Positions 13,678 through 25,712 of a stretch of 64,000 nt of DNA are shown piece by piece; the stretch's first letter is position 1, and every line of letters begins with the position of its first letter. The DNA is from Gliomastix tumulicola (lineage: Eukaryota > Ascomycota > Sordariomycetes > Hypocreales > Bionectriaceae), in assembly GCA_001599755.1 (NCBI GenBank), contig BCHX01000005.1, positions 2,848,409 to 2,912,408 of the forward strand, given 5' to 3'. Made by a program: the position numbers and the translations under genes. The notes beneath the pieces are model-generated. The model was not told the origin of the DNA. It saw only the letters and a program-made list of their open reading frames with translations, and searched no databases.

Positions 13678-14123
13678 ATGGCCGAGCTCAGTAAGCACCA
13701 CGGAAGCCCAATTGGCACGTCCAGAACTGACAGATGGCGCTCTAGACTTCCGGCCGGACCCGGCTTACCAGAAGCTGGCGGGTGCGTAATTCTCCTCGCG
13801 ATGCCGACCTCATACGCCCAACGACGCAATATTACGACGGAGCGCTGATTCTATACTTGGGGGATGATGCTGACAAATCGAGGCTGTAGCGATGCAGAAG
13901 AACCGTCACCACTACTTCCGCTGGACGCCCCGAACCGCACGCCTCACCGTCATCTACGTCGCCGTGGTGCCCGCCATCATGGGCTACATTGCCTACCAGA
14001 CCGACGTACGTCCGACAGACTCTGAACATATCGTCTCTTCCGAGCGATAAACTGATTGAAATTATCTAGGGACTGTACGACTTGAAAGCGAAGCGAAAGG
14101 GAGACACCATCTACGAGAAATAG
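13678..14123 (+). CDS. NADH:ubiquinone oxidoreductase NDUFB4/B15-like subunit
   Basis: Small accessory subunit of mitochondrial complex I. Four exons: 13678-13690, 13746-13781, 13890-14005 and 14070-14123, giving a 72-residue protein. All three introns have GT-AG ends and join in frame; the second has a TGCTGAC branch point. The protein has a basic N-terminal half (KNRHHYFRWTPRTARL), one hydrophobic membrane segment (VIYVAVVPAIMGYIAY, about residues 38-53) and a charged tail ending DTIYEK, the layout of the fungal 6.6-kDa/NDUFB4-type subunit. It is too short and too fragmented to appear as one open frame. It converges with SAP18 (169 bp between stops). Family assignment rests on pattern and size. 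Confidence 0.82.
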
Positions 14124-14291
14124 ACGTGAAACTTCACCGTTGTACATATCACCAGTGTGTCAGGGAATGGGATAACAGAGTTTCATTCATTCAATCATGC
14201 TTCTGAAGATGGATACATCCTTCGCGTTGTGAAATCTAAAAGCGATTACGGGCTGTCGACATGGGCTGGAGTAACAGTCGATGCGACCCAT

Positions 14292-15068
14292 TCACCATCG
14301 CGAGCCAGACCTGCCGGCTCGCGGACCTGTCGGCACATGCTGTCCGCGTCTCCAATCACCCTCGGGGAAATATCCAATCCCCTCACGGCCTGATGCTCTC
14401 CAGCTGTCGCCCCGCCTGCTGCTACCAGCCCTGAAGCGCGGCTCTCCTCTTCCTCGCCCAGCAGCCCCGGACTCCCCGTGCGCGGCTGATGCCGGGGCCA
14501 CCGAGCCGTCATCTAGAGGACGGAGAATAGCGACCGACACATAGTCTCCGACGACGAACTTGGCGTCGCTCAGCCTCTTGTGCCCGTCGTCCTCCACGGC
14601 GCCGCGCTTGCCGTGCCTCTCAGGCGCCTCCACGCCCGGGCCATCTTTGCCAATGACGACGCTCCCGAGGTCCTTAACCGCGAAGCGTGGCGGGGTGTGA
14701 TGGTTTGCGCTGGTGTTCTGTAGATCTGGGAAAATGAGCTGAAAGACCAGACGCGTGCCGGTGGCAGGGTTAGGCAGCGCATGCGGCTCGGCGGCCGCGA
14801 GCTCTAGCACCAGCTCATCGAGGGTGCAGTTTGGATCGACGTAGACTAATGCATGCTCCGGCAACTGGCCGGAGGTGAACTCTTCCGGTCTGTAGAATAC
14901 CTCTTATTAGGCTTCTGCTTTCTTCATGGTCTCCACGTGAAGGAGAGGGCCTGGATGGGGAGGCTGGGAATACCGATGCAACGGGCCTTGGCGGTGGAAT
15001 AGTCGCAGGAGTGAGGGTGTTGGGGAAGGGCCTTTTTCGCTTTCGGTGTCGCTCCCAAGTGAGGACAT
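14292..15068 (-). CDS. SAP18: SAP18-family protein (Sin3-associated polypeptide p18)
   Basis: SAP18 is a small ubiquitin-fold protein. In animals it belongs to the Sin3 histone deacetylase complex and the ASAP splicing/exon-junction complex. Two exons, 15068-14974 and 14889-14292, encode 230 residues. The join gives LFHRQGPLHRPEEF, the conserved SAP18 entry motif; the donor is GTATTC and the acceptor CTACAG. Further signatures are LPEHALVYVDPNCTLDEL, FAVKDLGSVVIGKDG and DAKFVVGDYVSVAIL. The C-terminal third is Gly/Arg/Ser-rich and ends with GDWRRGQ and RSGSRW, as in other fungal members. It is divergent from PRP18, 324 bp between starts. The donor at 14973 is atypical, so the exact intron edge needs cDNA. 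Confidence 0.88.
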
Positions 15069-15392
15069 GGCGGACTAAGTACACGACAAGAGCACTACAA
15101 AGCGATGAGTAAAAAATGGTAGATGAGAGATGATCTCGTGTCGTATGCCAGCCTCGATGTTATTCAACGTGATGATGATGGACTTTAGTGGGGCAATACC
15201 ACTATCCGAGTTGTCAACCCTGGCTATCGATAAGCCAGTTTATCCCAACGGTGACTGTCATTGTATCCCGATACCTTCACATTCAACAAAACACATCGGC
15301 GACTCTCTCCCCCTGCTCTCATACGGATCATCTACTTCTCAAAAATTAGACCACCCCCTTTTGACACTGCAAAGTGCACTACACTTGCCACA
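15069..15392. promoter_or_regulatory. Divergent promoter region SAP18 / PRP18
   Basis: A 324-bp spacer between two divergent starts must hold both promoters. I see no clear TATA box or recognised factor site. Pyrimidine-rich sequence precedes the PRP18 start. Confidence 0.4.
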
Positions 15393-16534
15393 ATGGACTT
15401 CGCATCCCTCATGAAGAAAGAAATGTCCAAATCCAAAAAACCACCCTCCTCGTCCACGACCGACACGAAAGACGCCGCCGCATCCAAGAAATACATGAAG
15501 CGTTCCGAGATCGAGGCAGAGCGCCAGGCCGCCTATCTCGCCGAGAAGAAGGCCATCGAGGACGCGCGCGCGGCCAAGCTCGCAGAGAAGCGCAAGCGCG
15601 ACGAGGAAGCCGCAGCAGAGGACGCCGAGCGCGAGGAGAAGCGGCGACGGCTCGCGGAGGAGTCGCGGCGGGTGCGGGAGGAGAGGGAGTGGGAGGAGGC
15701 GCAGGCGCGGCGGCGGCGGCTGGGCTTGCCGGAGCAGAAGCGGAGGGACAAGGATGCCGAGGAGGAGAACGAGCAGGAGGCGGAGCTGGGGGCCGGGGAG
15801 GAGGACATTGTGGAGGAGGAGCTGGTCGCAAAGCTCCGGGCTCTGGGGGAGCCGGTGGTGCTGTTTGGGGAGGGACATAGGGGTCGGTTGAGGAGATACA
15901 GGCGGCTGACGACGGTGGTGACGAAGGGACCGATCCCGACGACTCTGCAGCCGGTGGAGGAGAAGGACATGAAGATCGACGGCAAGGTGCCGCAGAATCC
16001 CGAGGAGCGGAGGTGGCTGTTTAGGCAGCTGGCGAGTTACTTCATCATGGTCATGACGGCGTATGAGCAGGCAATGGAGGCTGAGAGCAGGGATACGACG
16101 GCGAGTAGGAACGCTTACAGTGCCATGGTGCAGACGAGGGAGAACATCAAGCCGGTACGTCCCTTCCTACGGTTGTCTGCCCGAGCCATGGGTTCTAACA
16201 TCACTTCTAGCTATTCCGCAAATTCGAGAAGGGTGATCTCGAGGATTCCCTGCTGGAGCCAATCGTGGAGATTGTTAAGGCTCTCCAGGAGCGACGGTAT
16301 GTCGACGCAAATGACGGCTATCTCAGGCTCAGTATTGGCAAGGCTGCATGGCCCATCGGCGTGACCATGGTAGGTATCCACGAGCGAAGCGCGCGCGAGA
16401 AGCTTCACAACGGAGAGAAGGGTCATGTCATGGGAGACGAGATTACGCGAAAGTTTCTGCAGAGCATAAAGCGGTGCCTCACCTTTGCGCAGGTGCGCTG
16501 GCCACCGACGGACATTCTGCAGTTGATGGGCTGA
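15393..16534 (+). CDS. PRP18: Pre-mRNA-splicing factor Prp18
   Basis: Prp18 acts in the second catalytic step of splicing, stabilising exon-U5 contacts. Two exons, 15393-16154 and 16211-16534, encode 361 residues; the intron is 56 bp (GTACGT...TTCTAG). The N-terminal third is a highly charged Lys/Arg/Glu coiled-coil-like segment with the KKYMKRSEIEAER opening. An SFM-type motif (LRALGEPVVLFGEGHRGRLR) lies at about 147-167. The helical Prp18 domain occupies the C-terminal 140 residues, including the conserved loop around IGKAAWPIGVTMVGIHERSA. The chosen ATG gives MDFASLMKKEM, the typical fungal start; the longer open frame upstream is not supported. It shares a window with PRP8. Confidence 0.95.
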
Positions 16535-16812
16535 GTCAGACATGAATGCGCTTGGATACGTGGTCGGTCAGTGGCTCTGAATTATCTCATACCCATGCCT
16601 TGTGTCCTTTAGATACAGATAGGAGAGCCATTGCGTGATCATAATCATATTCTCGTTGGGTCCATCGGGGGCTGTCAGAGAGTGACGAGCCTTCTGTTGT
16701 ACTGCACCGCAGCTCCCCTCTGTCCTTCATTCCTTGCCATTGAAAAAGAAACACCAGAACTCCCTTATGCTGTCTAGCGAAAAACCCGCGAGTCTCTATC
16801 GGCTGAACGCAA

Positions 16813-18450
16813 TCATCCAGCCACAACCGAGGTCCCCTCTCCGTAATCGTACCACTCGTCGGTGGTATCGTGCTTCTTGGGACCCGTGGACTCAAGACTA
16901 GCCATGACGAGGTTGACACGTCGAAGACGCTCCTTGCCCTCCTTCTCATAGCGATGCGCAACGTCGAGTGCGTTCTTCTGCAGCGCCTGGCGGCGGTTGG
17001 CGCGCACGGCGATGAGGAGCTGTTGAAACTGTTAGCTGACAAACGACTCAGAAGTGGAGGGGGAAGCAATACACCGGCTTTTGCGTCGATTCGAGCATGA
17101 AGCTCTCCCTCTCGGATCATCTCGATAAGCTCCTGGTCGAGAGGCTTTCCCGAGGAAAATTCCCTCTCCAGCGTCTTTATGGTGACGCATGAGAAAGGCA
17201 TGAAGTACTGAACGATACACTTGCGGCGAATTATGCGGAAGATGGTCTCCACGTGCTTCTGCATGTGAATGTCCAGCAGCAAGTCCGGGCGGATCGGCTC
17301 CAAGTTCGCCAGGCAGAGGGAGTAACGGCCGTTGATGAAGAGGCTGATGGACTTGCGGACATTGGGCTCTTGCTCGAGGAATGATCGGAACCTGGCGTTC
17401 TCGAGCGTGCTCTTCTGCAAGGTAACCCGGTCCATGGTGGCCAGAGCCAGAAGCCCACCGTACAGGGCAACGTCGCTCGATGAGGCGATCCAGTCGTATG
17501 TTGCCGTGGGCTCGATGCCCAAGAAGTTCTCAGCTGCCTCCTCGAACTTGCCTTGGCCGAGGTAGCCAATGCCCACGAGGGCTTGGAGGAACGGGCGTGT
17601 CGTCTTTTCCTCCTCGTAATCGCGCATGGCGAGAGCCTTGTTGCCGTGGTTCACAACCTCGCTCCAGGTGCGGCGCTCGATAGAGACCTCGGCCAGGAGC
17701 CGTGTGCTTTCCATTATGTGCCGCACGGTGCTAACGTCGTGGCGCATCCGGCTGTAAGCCTCCGCGGCATCTTGCGTTCTGCCTGTGCGCTCGTAAAATC
17801 TGCCTACGTCCTCGTGGCCCATCTGTGAGATGATCAGTACCCTGTGTCTGCCATTTGCTTGCGCTCTTGAGACACCCGCCCGGCGCAGCATTTACTCACC
17901 CTAATGCTCTCTTTGATGAGGTTGTTCCTGTATCCCTTCAACTCACCCTCCAGCCGTTGGTGCTCGGTCGTGTTCTCAAGGTCCACCTGATCTATCCATC
18001 GCTGATCGAGAACGGCTTCGGGCTCGTCAGGCGCGGCGATGCGGATGCATTCCCATGCTTCTTTGTATCTACCGATGTCGGAACCTTGCTTGGCTTCATT
18101 GACGGCCGCCTTGAGGGCCTCGACGCACAGAGGCACAGAGCTCTTTCCGATGAAGATCAGGCGACTGAATCGGGTTCGGCCTGGTGGACGTGCTGTTTAG
18201 CAATTGCCATAGTCACCGAATAGCTGGGTGCCATTCGAATAGGGGAGCTTACCTGAGTAGTGAGACATGTATGTGTCGAGATCGAATCGCGGTGGCTCTG
18301 GTTGGAGGGCTGTCAATTTCACGAGTTCTCGGTTGAGGAGGGGCAGGTTGTAGCGGAAGGCGGTGGGCGAGGCTGACCTTCAACGATGACGCCCTCTTGA
18401 GCTTTCATCAGTTCGAAGAACTCCATCAAGGAGTCGTTTTGCGCAGCCAT
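16813..18450 (-). CDS. CSN1: COP9 signalosome complex subunit 1
   Basis: CSN1 is a PCI-domain subunit of the COP9 signalosome, which removes NEDD8 from cullin-RING ligases and controls fungal development. Five exons (18450-18378, 18297-18253, 18180-17900, 17822-17073, 17019-16813) encode 451 residues. Characteristic segments are RFDLDTYMSHYSGRTRFSRL, LKGYRNNLIKESIRMGHEDV and the PCI region with YFMPFSCVTIKTLEREF and ELIEMIREGELHARIDAK. The last intron uses donor GTATTG (17072) because only a phase-0 donor keeps frame with the terminal exon; this edge is the least certain. It is slightly shorter than metazoan CSN1. It lies tail-to-tail with PRP18 and is followed upstream by a long gene-free stretch. 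Confidence 0.92.
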
Positions 18451-21400
18451 TGTTGCGGCTCGGGCCCTCGAGGCCAGGACTGTGCTTGGTTGATTCGAGG
18501 TGTGATGTGGTTGTTGCATCGAAGCTGTGATGATTCCAGTAAGCTCCCCACCGATTGACACAATCCTAAACGGCGCGTACTTTAGGTAAGCGTGGAAGCC
18601 ACCGTTCGAGACGCGACTTTGAAACGGTGTCTCACACTGTGCGAGTGCGATTCTGTCCCACATCCCTTCGAAGGGTAGACATAAAAATGTCGCCACCAAG
18701 ATCCATCATACTATACTGGTGGTGCCATGTTAAGCAAGCCAGGTATTTCCCGATAATTTGGATTTTCATGGACTAGGTAGTTGACACTTTTATGTCCCCC
18801 ACTCAGAGGGACGGTTCCAGCATGCGCCCTTCGGTCGCGCATTTTGTGTACGCCGATTGGCCTGAGCAAAGACGAAGAGACATAGCTCGAGTCCACGCCT
18901 GCGAGTAGGACCGATATGCGAGTGGGATAAATCGCGCCCACGTTTACACGCCTCGAGTCGACAGAGTACGACCAGAATAGATAGCGCGTCCTGACTGGTC
19001 CTCTCATCTTCAGGGGACGCGCAATCGCAAATCCTGAGAAGGGAAAGAATCCCATGGTTCGTTCGGCTTTCGGCAACCACAGCCAGCTCCGACCCTGCAG
19101 TTCATCAGATCACAAGACGGACAGCAAATTAATATACGCAGGCCCTGGATTGAGGCAGCCGGCAGCCCTCTCACGCGTTGGCTGTGTCGATGGGACGAGT
19201 GGAGAGAGGCTTCCACCACCCGCAGAGCCATGACGTCGGTGGAAAATGTCCGTCAGCAAACCAGGAGTGGTCCAGACGGACCGGAGACCACAGGCAGTTT
19301 GAGTAGCGAACGGGAGCTTTTCCCATCACTTGCATCACTGCCAAGCCCGGCCCCAGATTTCCCATCTGCCAAGCCGATACCGCTGGCGAGGTTGTCCTGC
19401 CGTCCGGTGCTGATGCACACGGCTCCCCTCCCTCTATGAGATGTGGTCCAGGGGAGACAGGCGCAGCTCGGCCGTGGGCTCGACTTGTCCACGCATCACG
19501 CGCCAGAATGCCTTCACGGCGAGCACTCCCACGACTAGAGCCTGTAGACCCGTTGCGCCTTGGATCCGACCCCCCAGCAGGATAACGGGACGACCAGGGT
19601 CTTGGAGGGCGAGGGTCTGGGATAAGAAACATGGCAACCCCAACTTCCCCTCCTACGTTACAGGAACGGACCTTGTCTGCCGTGCTCAGCCCAACATCGG
19701 TCACATTCCTCCCTGCAGAGCGTGGGTTGAAACAGAAGCGGCAATGGGGGCGTTCGGCCAGAGGAATTTCAGACTGGTGAGAGCCAAAACCCGTGGGTAG
19801 GGTCCAGGCGCCAGGCGGAAGTCATCCGCCCTGCCTTCTCCTAGGTCAGACTGACGATGCTGGCACCAAAATTCACTGCTAGCGGCGCTACCAGGAACAA
19901 GCTTGATTCCAACCTTTTTGGGGGGCAAGCACACGATGTTCGATCCATGCGTAGGCCTCCCGGGGAGCCAGCAGACGACAACCTCCCACCAATGTTAGGG
20001 CAATTAGCGTCCGGCCGCGCCATTCCTTCAGGACTGGGTGACCGGCTATTGCGGCAACCGGGGCACTGACCTGTGGGCTACCCAGTTGAGGAAAGGGTTT
20101 CTGGGAGGAGAAAAAGCACAGCAGGCGGGCTGTTCTACGGCTACATGGAGACGCACCGCCCGCGTGTCTACCTTAGCCCAGGCTGTCTTTCACCAGACAA
20201 AGGGTCCTGTGAGGAACCTTTTGCGGACACGTAATGCGCCCGTCCGGAGGTCCATTCCATTCCTTATCCTCCACCACCGCTAGCTCTGGCACCGGCGCCC
20301 ACCTGCGTCCAGGCGCAAGGTTGCCCTAAGACCGAAGCCGCGAGTAAGGGAGGAGCTAATGCTAACAAGCATAATCTACGGATGTGCTGAAGAAGGGAAA
20401 ACCAAATAAATTCGTCATCGAGCATTGGGTGTCATAGGTGATCTGGAGGGCTGAGATGCGTGAGCTGGGAGTGCACGTATTATACATGTGCATGTTCTGC
20501 GGGACCTGAATCCGATGGTTTGCGACGGGAATATATGAGTTCCTTGCACCGGCGGTCTGGCCCTTTTGCTGGATGCTACGATGGATAAATATGCACATGG
20601 CGATTTGCTTCCGGAGTGCCGATTGCTGCTGGCATTGGGGGTAGCATTGCGCCGCGCGCCATCATGCCATCAGGAAAGCCACCAGTCGCATCAATCTTGG
20701 GGCATGGAAACTTCCGAAGGGGAGGAAATGAGGATCGCACAACCAGATAAGATGTGCATGGTGTCTGTCCGGACGAGCGCGGTGACAACGCCAACCCACC
20801 TCCTTAACCAAGCCAGCGGAACACGGGGAACATGGGGATGGCTGCTCTGTGTGGAAAGAGGCATTGGGTGTGCATGATCTCTGCTATCGCGGACGTTTGT
20901 CGATTGGTGAAATCGAATGCATCTACGGATGCGTCCCTCCAATTCGTGACCCCTGCTTGTCTTCTGATGGGGATACTCGTAAACACTCCGATCCCGTCAC
21001 GAGCAAAGTTAGGTATGATTCGCTCTGTCTGAGAGCCATGACTCGGCCCAACATCAGCATTATCTAAGCCACCTCAGCCCTTTCCTCTACGGATGTTTCA
21101 ATGCATGAAGCTGTCGTATAGGTAATGCGACCTGAATATGAAGAGAGGGACCTCGCGCTGAGCCGCGTTGAATGCCCCTCCCACACTGGAAACAGTCCAT
21201 TTCGGTGGATACCGCACTGGACATCTCCAGTTGAAACAGACGGGAGTCGTCGTCCTCTGCTCTTTTCAGCCCTGGAGATGGATGCACAGTATTGCAAAGT
21301 ATTGGACCGAAGGCGGGGTGGAAGATGGAAGGGGGGCTGGGGCTTGCAATACCCGGCAGGGGGGCGAATCGAGAGGAGGTCAGGAGAGGATTCAAATAGA

Positions 21401-22471
21401 ACGAGCGATACGATGATATATCGACAGATAATTGACTGCGCTGATGCATCGAATCGATGTGCTGGACGAGCCTGGAGGGGTCCACGGATTGGCCATGTGA
21501 GGGGATATTAACCGCCCCTGGAAAATGGAAAATGGGGGCGCATTTCCAGAGCCTGCGTCCACTGTTAGAATGTCGCTGGATAAGGCGTTCGAGTGGGGCA
21601 TCCGTCGTATCGCTGAGGCCTCTGAACTGCCTGCCCGCGTCAGTGTCAGGTTGGGAGGTACCTTTCCGCTGTTAGGACCAGCCCTGCACCACGAACAGGC
21701 CGCCCTCGACGCCATGCCATTGGCCCGCTGCCTGACCCCATTGCCGCAATCCGTGGTGACTGCGCAATGGGCATGGATACCCCGATGGGAGGAAAAAGGC
21801 CGAAAAGTGAGGGCTGCTCGATTGGCCCCTCGAGGAGTCACAAACAGCAGCTGGGAGAGGAGACAGGTATCTGCTAGCACTTCCCAGGTCAACTTACCCA
21901 CCCTTTCCGCTGGGCCACTTCGCTGGCGCTGTCTCCAGCGTCTGTCTCCAGCGCTGGCAGTTATTCCCTCCCTTTAGACTTCCTCCACCTGGACTGCTGC
22001 AGTGCTTTCCCTTACATTTTCTGGTCGGGCATTTTGCCTTGTTCACCTGCGAGTATTCCGTCCGTACTCCGTCCCATTTCCATCCACTGGCATCCAACGA
22101 ACCCCCGACACAGACGGCCTGGAAACAACCACCACCAGCCTCTGCTCAGCGACACCCACCACACACGACGCATCCCATGATCCCCGACGCCTTGCTCATG
22201 GCATAAATTGCCATCTCCTGGGGCAATTGGGACGTGGGCGGCTCCCGCTGGCATCGAGATCTGGGCACCGACTGCTCGCTTCCAGTTGCGAGTAGAAATC
22301 GCGAACACCGCTGCACACTCGATTCTTCCCAGCGCCACCCAACGACGGCCATCTGCCAGCGCTGCGGTCGCGGTCATCGCCTCTCGATTGCCGACGATTT
22401 CTTGATCACTATTTTACCTTTCACCGACAGCGTCCCTCTTCCACCGCGAATATTCCACCTTTTCAACCACC

Positions 22472-22498
22472 ATGGTGAGCCCGAGCCCCGCCCTATGA
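22472..22498 (+). promoter_or_regulatory. Upstream ORF 1 of the Zn2Cys6 factor
   Basis: An 8-codon frame (MVSPSPAL, stop) starts at an ATG preceded by ACCACC, a good context. Its stop TGA overlaps the ATG of the next upstream frame as ATGA. It may reduce initiation at the main start if it lies in the leader. Confidence 0.35.
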
Positions 22499-22623
22499 TT
22501 TCGCCTCTACTGCAGAACTCCTGGCTTTGGCTGCCTCTCCACTCACGCCGGCCTTTTCTCGTTCCCCTTGACGAGCCCCCCCCTTCTAAATTCCCACGTC
22601 GCCTGATGCGTGAGCAGTTCTAA
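22495..22623 (+). promoter_or_regulatory. Upstream ORF 2 of the Zn2Cys6 factor
   Basis: A 42-codon frame (starts MISPLLQNSW) ends with TAA at 22621-22623, two bases before the main ATG at 22626. Such spacing could allow termination-reinitiation or repression. Its presence in the mRNA is inferred. Confidence 0.35.
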
Positions 22624-22625
22624 CA

Positions 22626-25492
22626 ATGGAAAAGGCTGGCATGTCTACAGAAATGTCAGAAGACGACGGCGGCGGTCCGTCGGGCCATGATTGGCCAGCG
22701 CATGGCGGTGCAGCGTCGCCGGCCGCCAGCGAGTCCGAACAAGAATCTGGCGGCGGCGACGCGCCATCGCTGCCGATACAGAAGCGACGAAGAGTCACAC
22801 GCGCCTGCGACGAATGCCGACGCAAGAAGATCAAATGCGATGGCAAGCAGCCGTGCACGCACTGCTCCGTCTACAGTTACGGTATGCCGCTGCGCTCCCG
22901 AGAAATGACTCGTATCGGGTCCCCCGTCCCCGTGCGACGACGAAACTGACGCCCTGGCTGTTAGAATGCACATACGACAAGCCGTCAAATAGGAGACGAA
23001 ATCCCGCACCGCAGTATATCGAGGCCCTCGAAGGCCGACTCCAACGCGCCGAGACGCTCCTGAAAAAGTTCATGCCCGATGTCGACCTCGCCGATCCTAA
23101 CCTCGACCCGTCCGTCCAGCAGGAATTCCACAACCGTGAGCAGGCTCGCGCTCGCGCCGCTAAATCGCAGCCTCCTATGGGCAATGCGCCTCCATCTAGC
23201 TCCTCCTCAAACGACGCACAGCTCATGTCGATGATTGATTCCGCCGGGCAGCTCGATATCGACGACAAGGGTGGATGGGACTTCCACGGCATCTCCTCCG
23301 GCACCGTCTTCCTAAAACGAATGAGGGACCATTTCCGTGGGAAACTCGGCCCTTCGTCTAAACTCGCATTTTTGCCGCGCCAGGAAAAACCGAGCGGCCT
23401 TACCAACCTCGACCCTCCAACTCCTGTTGTCCCCGGCCAGTCTCCCTTCTCGACCGTCTCGAATTACGCGGAGCTGCCGTCAAAAGACGTGACCCGAAAC
23501 CTCTGCTACTACTCCCTCAGCTGCGCGACATGTCTTGTCCGTATCGTCCACGTACCGTCGTTCTACGAGAAGCTGGATAAGATCTACGATCGTCCGATCG
23601 ACAGCCTGAGTCCAGAGGAGACGCACTTCCTCGGTCTGGTGTATTCCGTCCTTGCCCTTGGATGCATGTACAACACCTTGGATGGCGCAAGTCCGTCCAA
23701 GGGTGCATACCAAGAGGCTATCGAGGAGGGGTATGTTGTCTTGCTTGCAGATGTCTTCTCTGACTGGGTTGTTTGCTAACTGCTTCGCGAACAGAATGAA
23801 ATACTACAAAAGCTCCAGAGCCCTGCTACAAGACATAACCGATTGTCGCGACCTCACCTCATTACAGGCTCTCCTCTTCATCATCCTGTTCCTCCAGGCC
23901 ACATCAAATTTAAGTGCTTGCTATTCGTTTGTCGGTATCGCCCTCCGGTCAGCCCTCCGAATGGGTCTTCACCGGCACCTCCAGCACGAGCAGATCGACA
24001 CGGTCGAGGACGAGACAAGACGACGCGTCTTTTACGTAATACGACAGATGGACATCTATGTCTCAACACTGCTAGGCTTTCCTCTGCTGCTTAACTCGGA
24101 CGACGTGGACCAGCCATATCCTTCCGAAATCGACGACGAATTCATCACCCCTACGTCGTACCTCCAGCCTCCTCCCGGGTCAACATCCTTCTACGTCGCA
24201 TTCAATGCGCACACACGCCTGATGGAGATTCTCGCTACCATCACAAAATATGTCTACCCCATGAAGGGCAGCAGCCAGAGCATCAAGAGCCAGAAATCCA
24301 CGGCGTCAGGTTCATCCGCTGTCTCATACTCGGTCAGCTACTCGCGCATCAAGGAGATCGAGGGCGAGCTGCACGACTGGTTCGAGAAGCTGCCGGACCA
24401 CTGGCGGCCCAGTCCCGACGGGCCTATCGAGACGGTGCGGGTTCGACATCTCCTGCGCTTTGTCTACGCACATGTGCAGCTGGTCCTGTATAGGCCGTTC
24501 CTCCACTACGTATCACCCCGCCTCAGCCAGGGGACGAAGATCGATGAGCTGTCATATGCATGCGCTGCTGCGGCCATCAGTGTTTCCCGCAACATTGTTC
24601 ATATCGGGTTAGAGATCCGCAAGCAGCGAGTCCTTAGTGGGCCTTACTGGTTCATGCTCTATACCGAGTTCTTCGCCGTGCTCTCTCTGGTGTTTTATGC
24701 TCTGGAGAACCCTGATAAACCTGGTTCGGCCGAGGTGCTCGCGGACGCCAAGGCGGGGCAGAAGATGATTGCTGACCTAGCCGACAAGAGCCTTTCAGCA
24801 GACAGGGTCACGAAATCGCTGAAGGTTCTATTTGACCAGCTACCGGAGAAATTGGATGCGGGGTCAAGCCGGGTGCGGTCGAAGAAGAGGGCAGCGCCGA
24901 GTGATGGCAAGTTGGGGCATATTCCTATGTTCTCTGGACAGTCGAGTGTGTCGCTCCAGAATAGGGAAGATCTTGCTCGAGCACGGAACGGCGGCCGGCC
25001 GTCGGTGGCGTACGGCACGTCGACCTCCCGGGGCTCCAGCGAGACCATGCAGCCGCAGATGGCCGAACACAGATACCAAGACTCAAGCTTCGCGGCGAGC
25101 ATGCCGGAGCTTCTGCCCATCGACTTGGCATCTCGTGCGACATCTGGCTCTCCGAGCACGGCCAGCAGCTCCCAGCATCCGCAGATGTACGGCAGCCAGT
25201 CTATGGGGTCGCAGAACCCGATGCACAAGCTCGACAACCTCATGTTCCCCTCGGAAGACCCATTTGCGTATCCGAACCAGCCCATGATGGAGCTGGGTTT
25301 CCAGCCCAGCATGATGGACAACCAGGGCCAGGGCGCGCAGTTCTACGTTCCGGAGTCGATAGAAGGGGTGAACGGGGGCCAGCTTCTCGGGCAGCCTCCG
25401 CCGTACGTCATCCAGCATCCTGAGGGACAGCCTGGCTTCGAGTTCTCCGCCAACATGTTCGATCCCAACGTCTTCAGCATGCAGCACGTGGG

Positions 25493-25525
<33 letters not shown>

Positions 25526-25712
25526 TCAAGGACACCCGCAGTCGCACCCGCAGACGCCTCAGCACGGGATGCACCCCAGTCAGGCGTTCATGCGGCGCGC
25601 TCCACCGCGGCGGCAGGAGAGGCAGATCGATCAGATGTTCATGGAGCAAGGTATGCAGGCGGACTTTGGCAGTTTCTTCGGCTCGGGCAGGGGTGTATTT
25701 CAGGGAATGTGA
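22626..25712 (+). CDS. Zn2Cys6 fungal-specific transcription factor with polyQ tail
   Basis: Predicted nuclear DNA-binding regulator. Three exons (22626-22881, 22965-23730, 23795-25712) encode 979 residues. The binuclear zinc cluster is Cys61, 64, 71, 77, 80 and 87 (CX2CX6CX5CX2CX6C), preceded by basic QKRRRVTR. Intron 1 interrupts the codon just before the last zinc Cys, so splicing is needed to complete the finger. A linker and coiled-coil-like [17 protein letters not shown] follow. The middle-homology region runs from about 300 to 650 ([40 protein letters not shown]). The C-terminus is Gln/Pro/Met-rich with a run of ten glutamines (from 25494), a possible activation domain. Target genes cannot be named from sequence. 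Confidence 0.93.
25494..25526 (+). repeat. CAG-rich polyglutamine tract
   Basis: Near-perfect CAG/CAA run coding for ten Gln followed by His-Gln in the C-terminal region of the Zn2Cys6 factor. Mixed CAG and CAA codons suggest moderate rather than high instability. Confidence 0.85.

Larger units (their letters stand above)
18451..22625. other. Long gene-free region upstream of a Zn2Cys6 factor
   Basis: About 4.2 kb without a supported gene lies between the divergent starts of CSN1 and the transcription factor. Open frames here are short, overlap on both strands and show no domain or exon chain. The last roughly 400 bp (about 22240-22625) are pyrimidine-rich and hold two upstream ORFs, consistent with the 5' leader of the factor. 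The remainder is probably its extended promoter, or it hosts non-coding transcription that cannot be seen here. Confidence 0.5.

Noticed and set aside
17823..17891. Read-through of CSN1 intron 3 as a longer N-terminus of the PCI frame
   Set aside because: The GTGAGT...CACAG intron joins LIKESIR to MGHEDV, matching the family; the read-through sequence does not.
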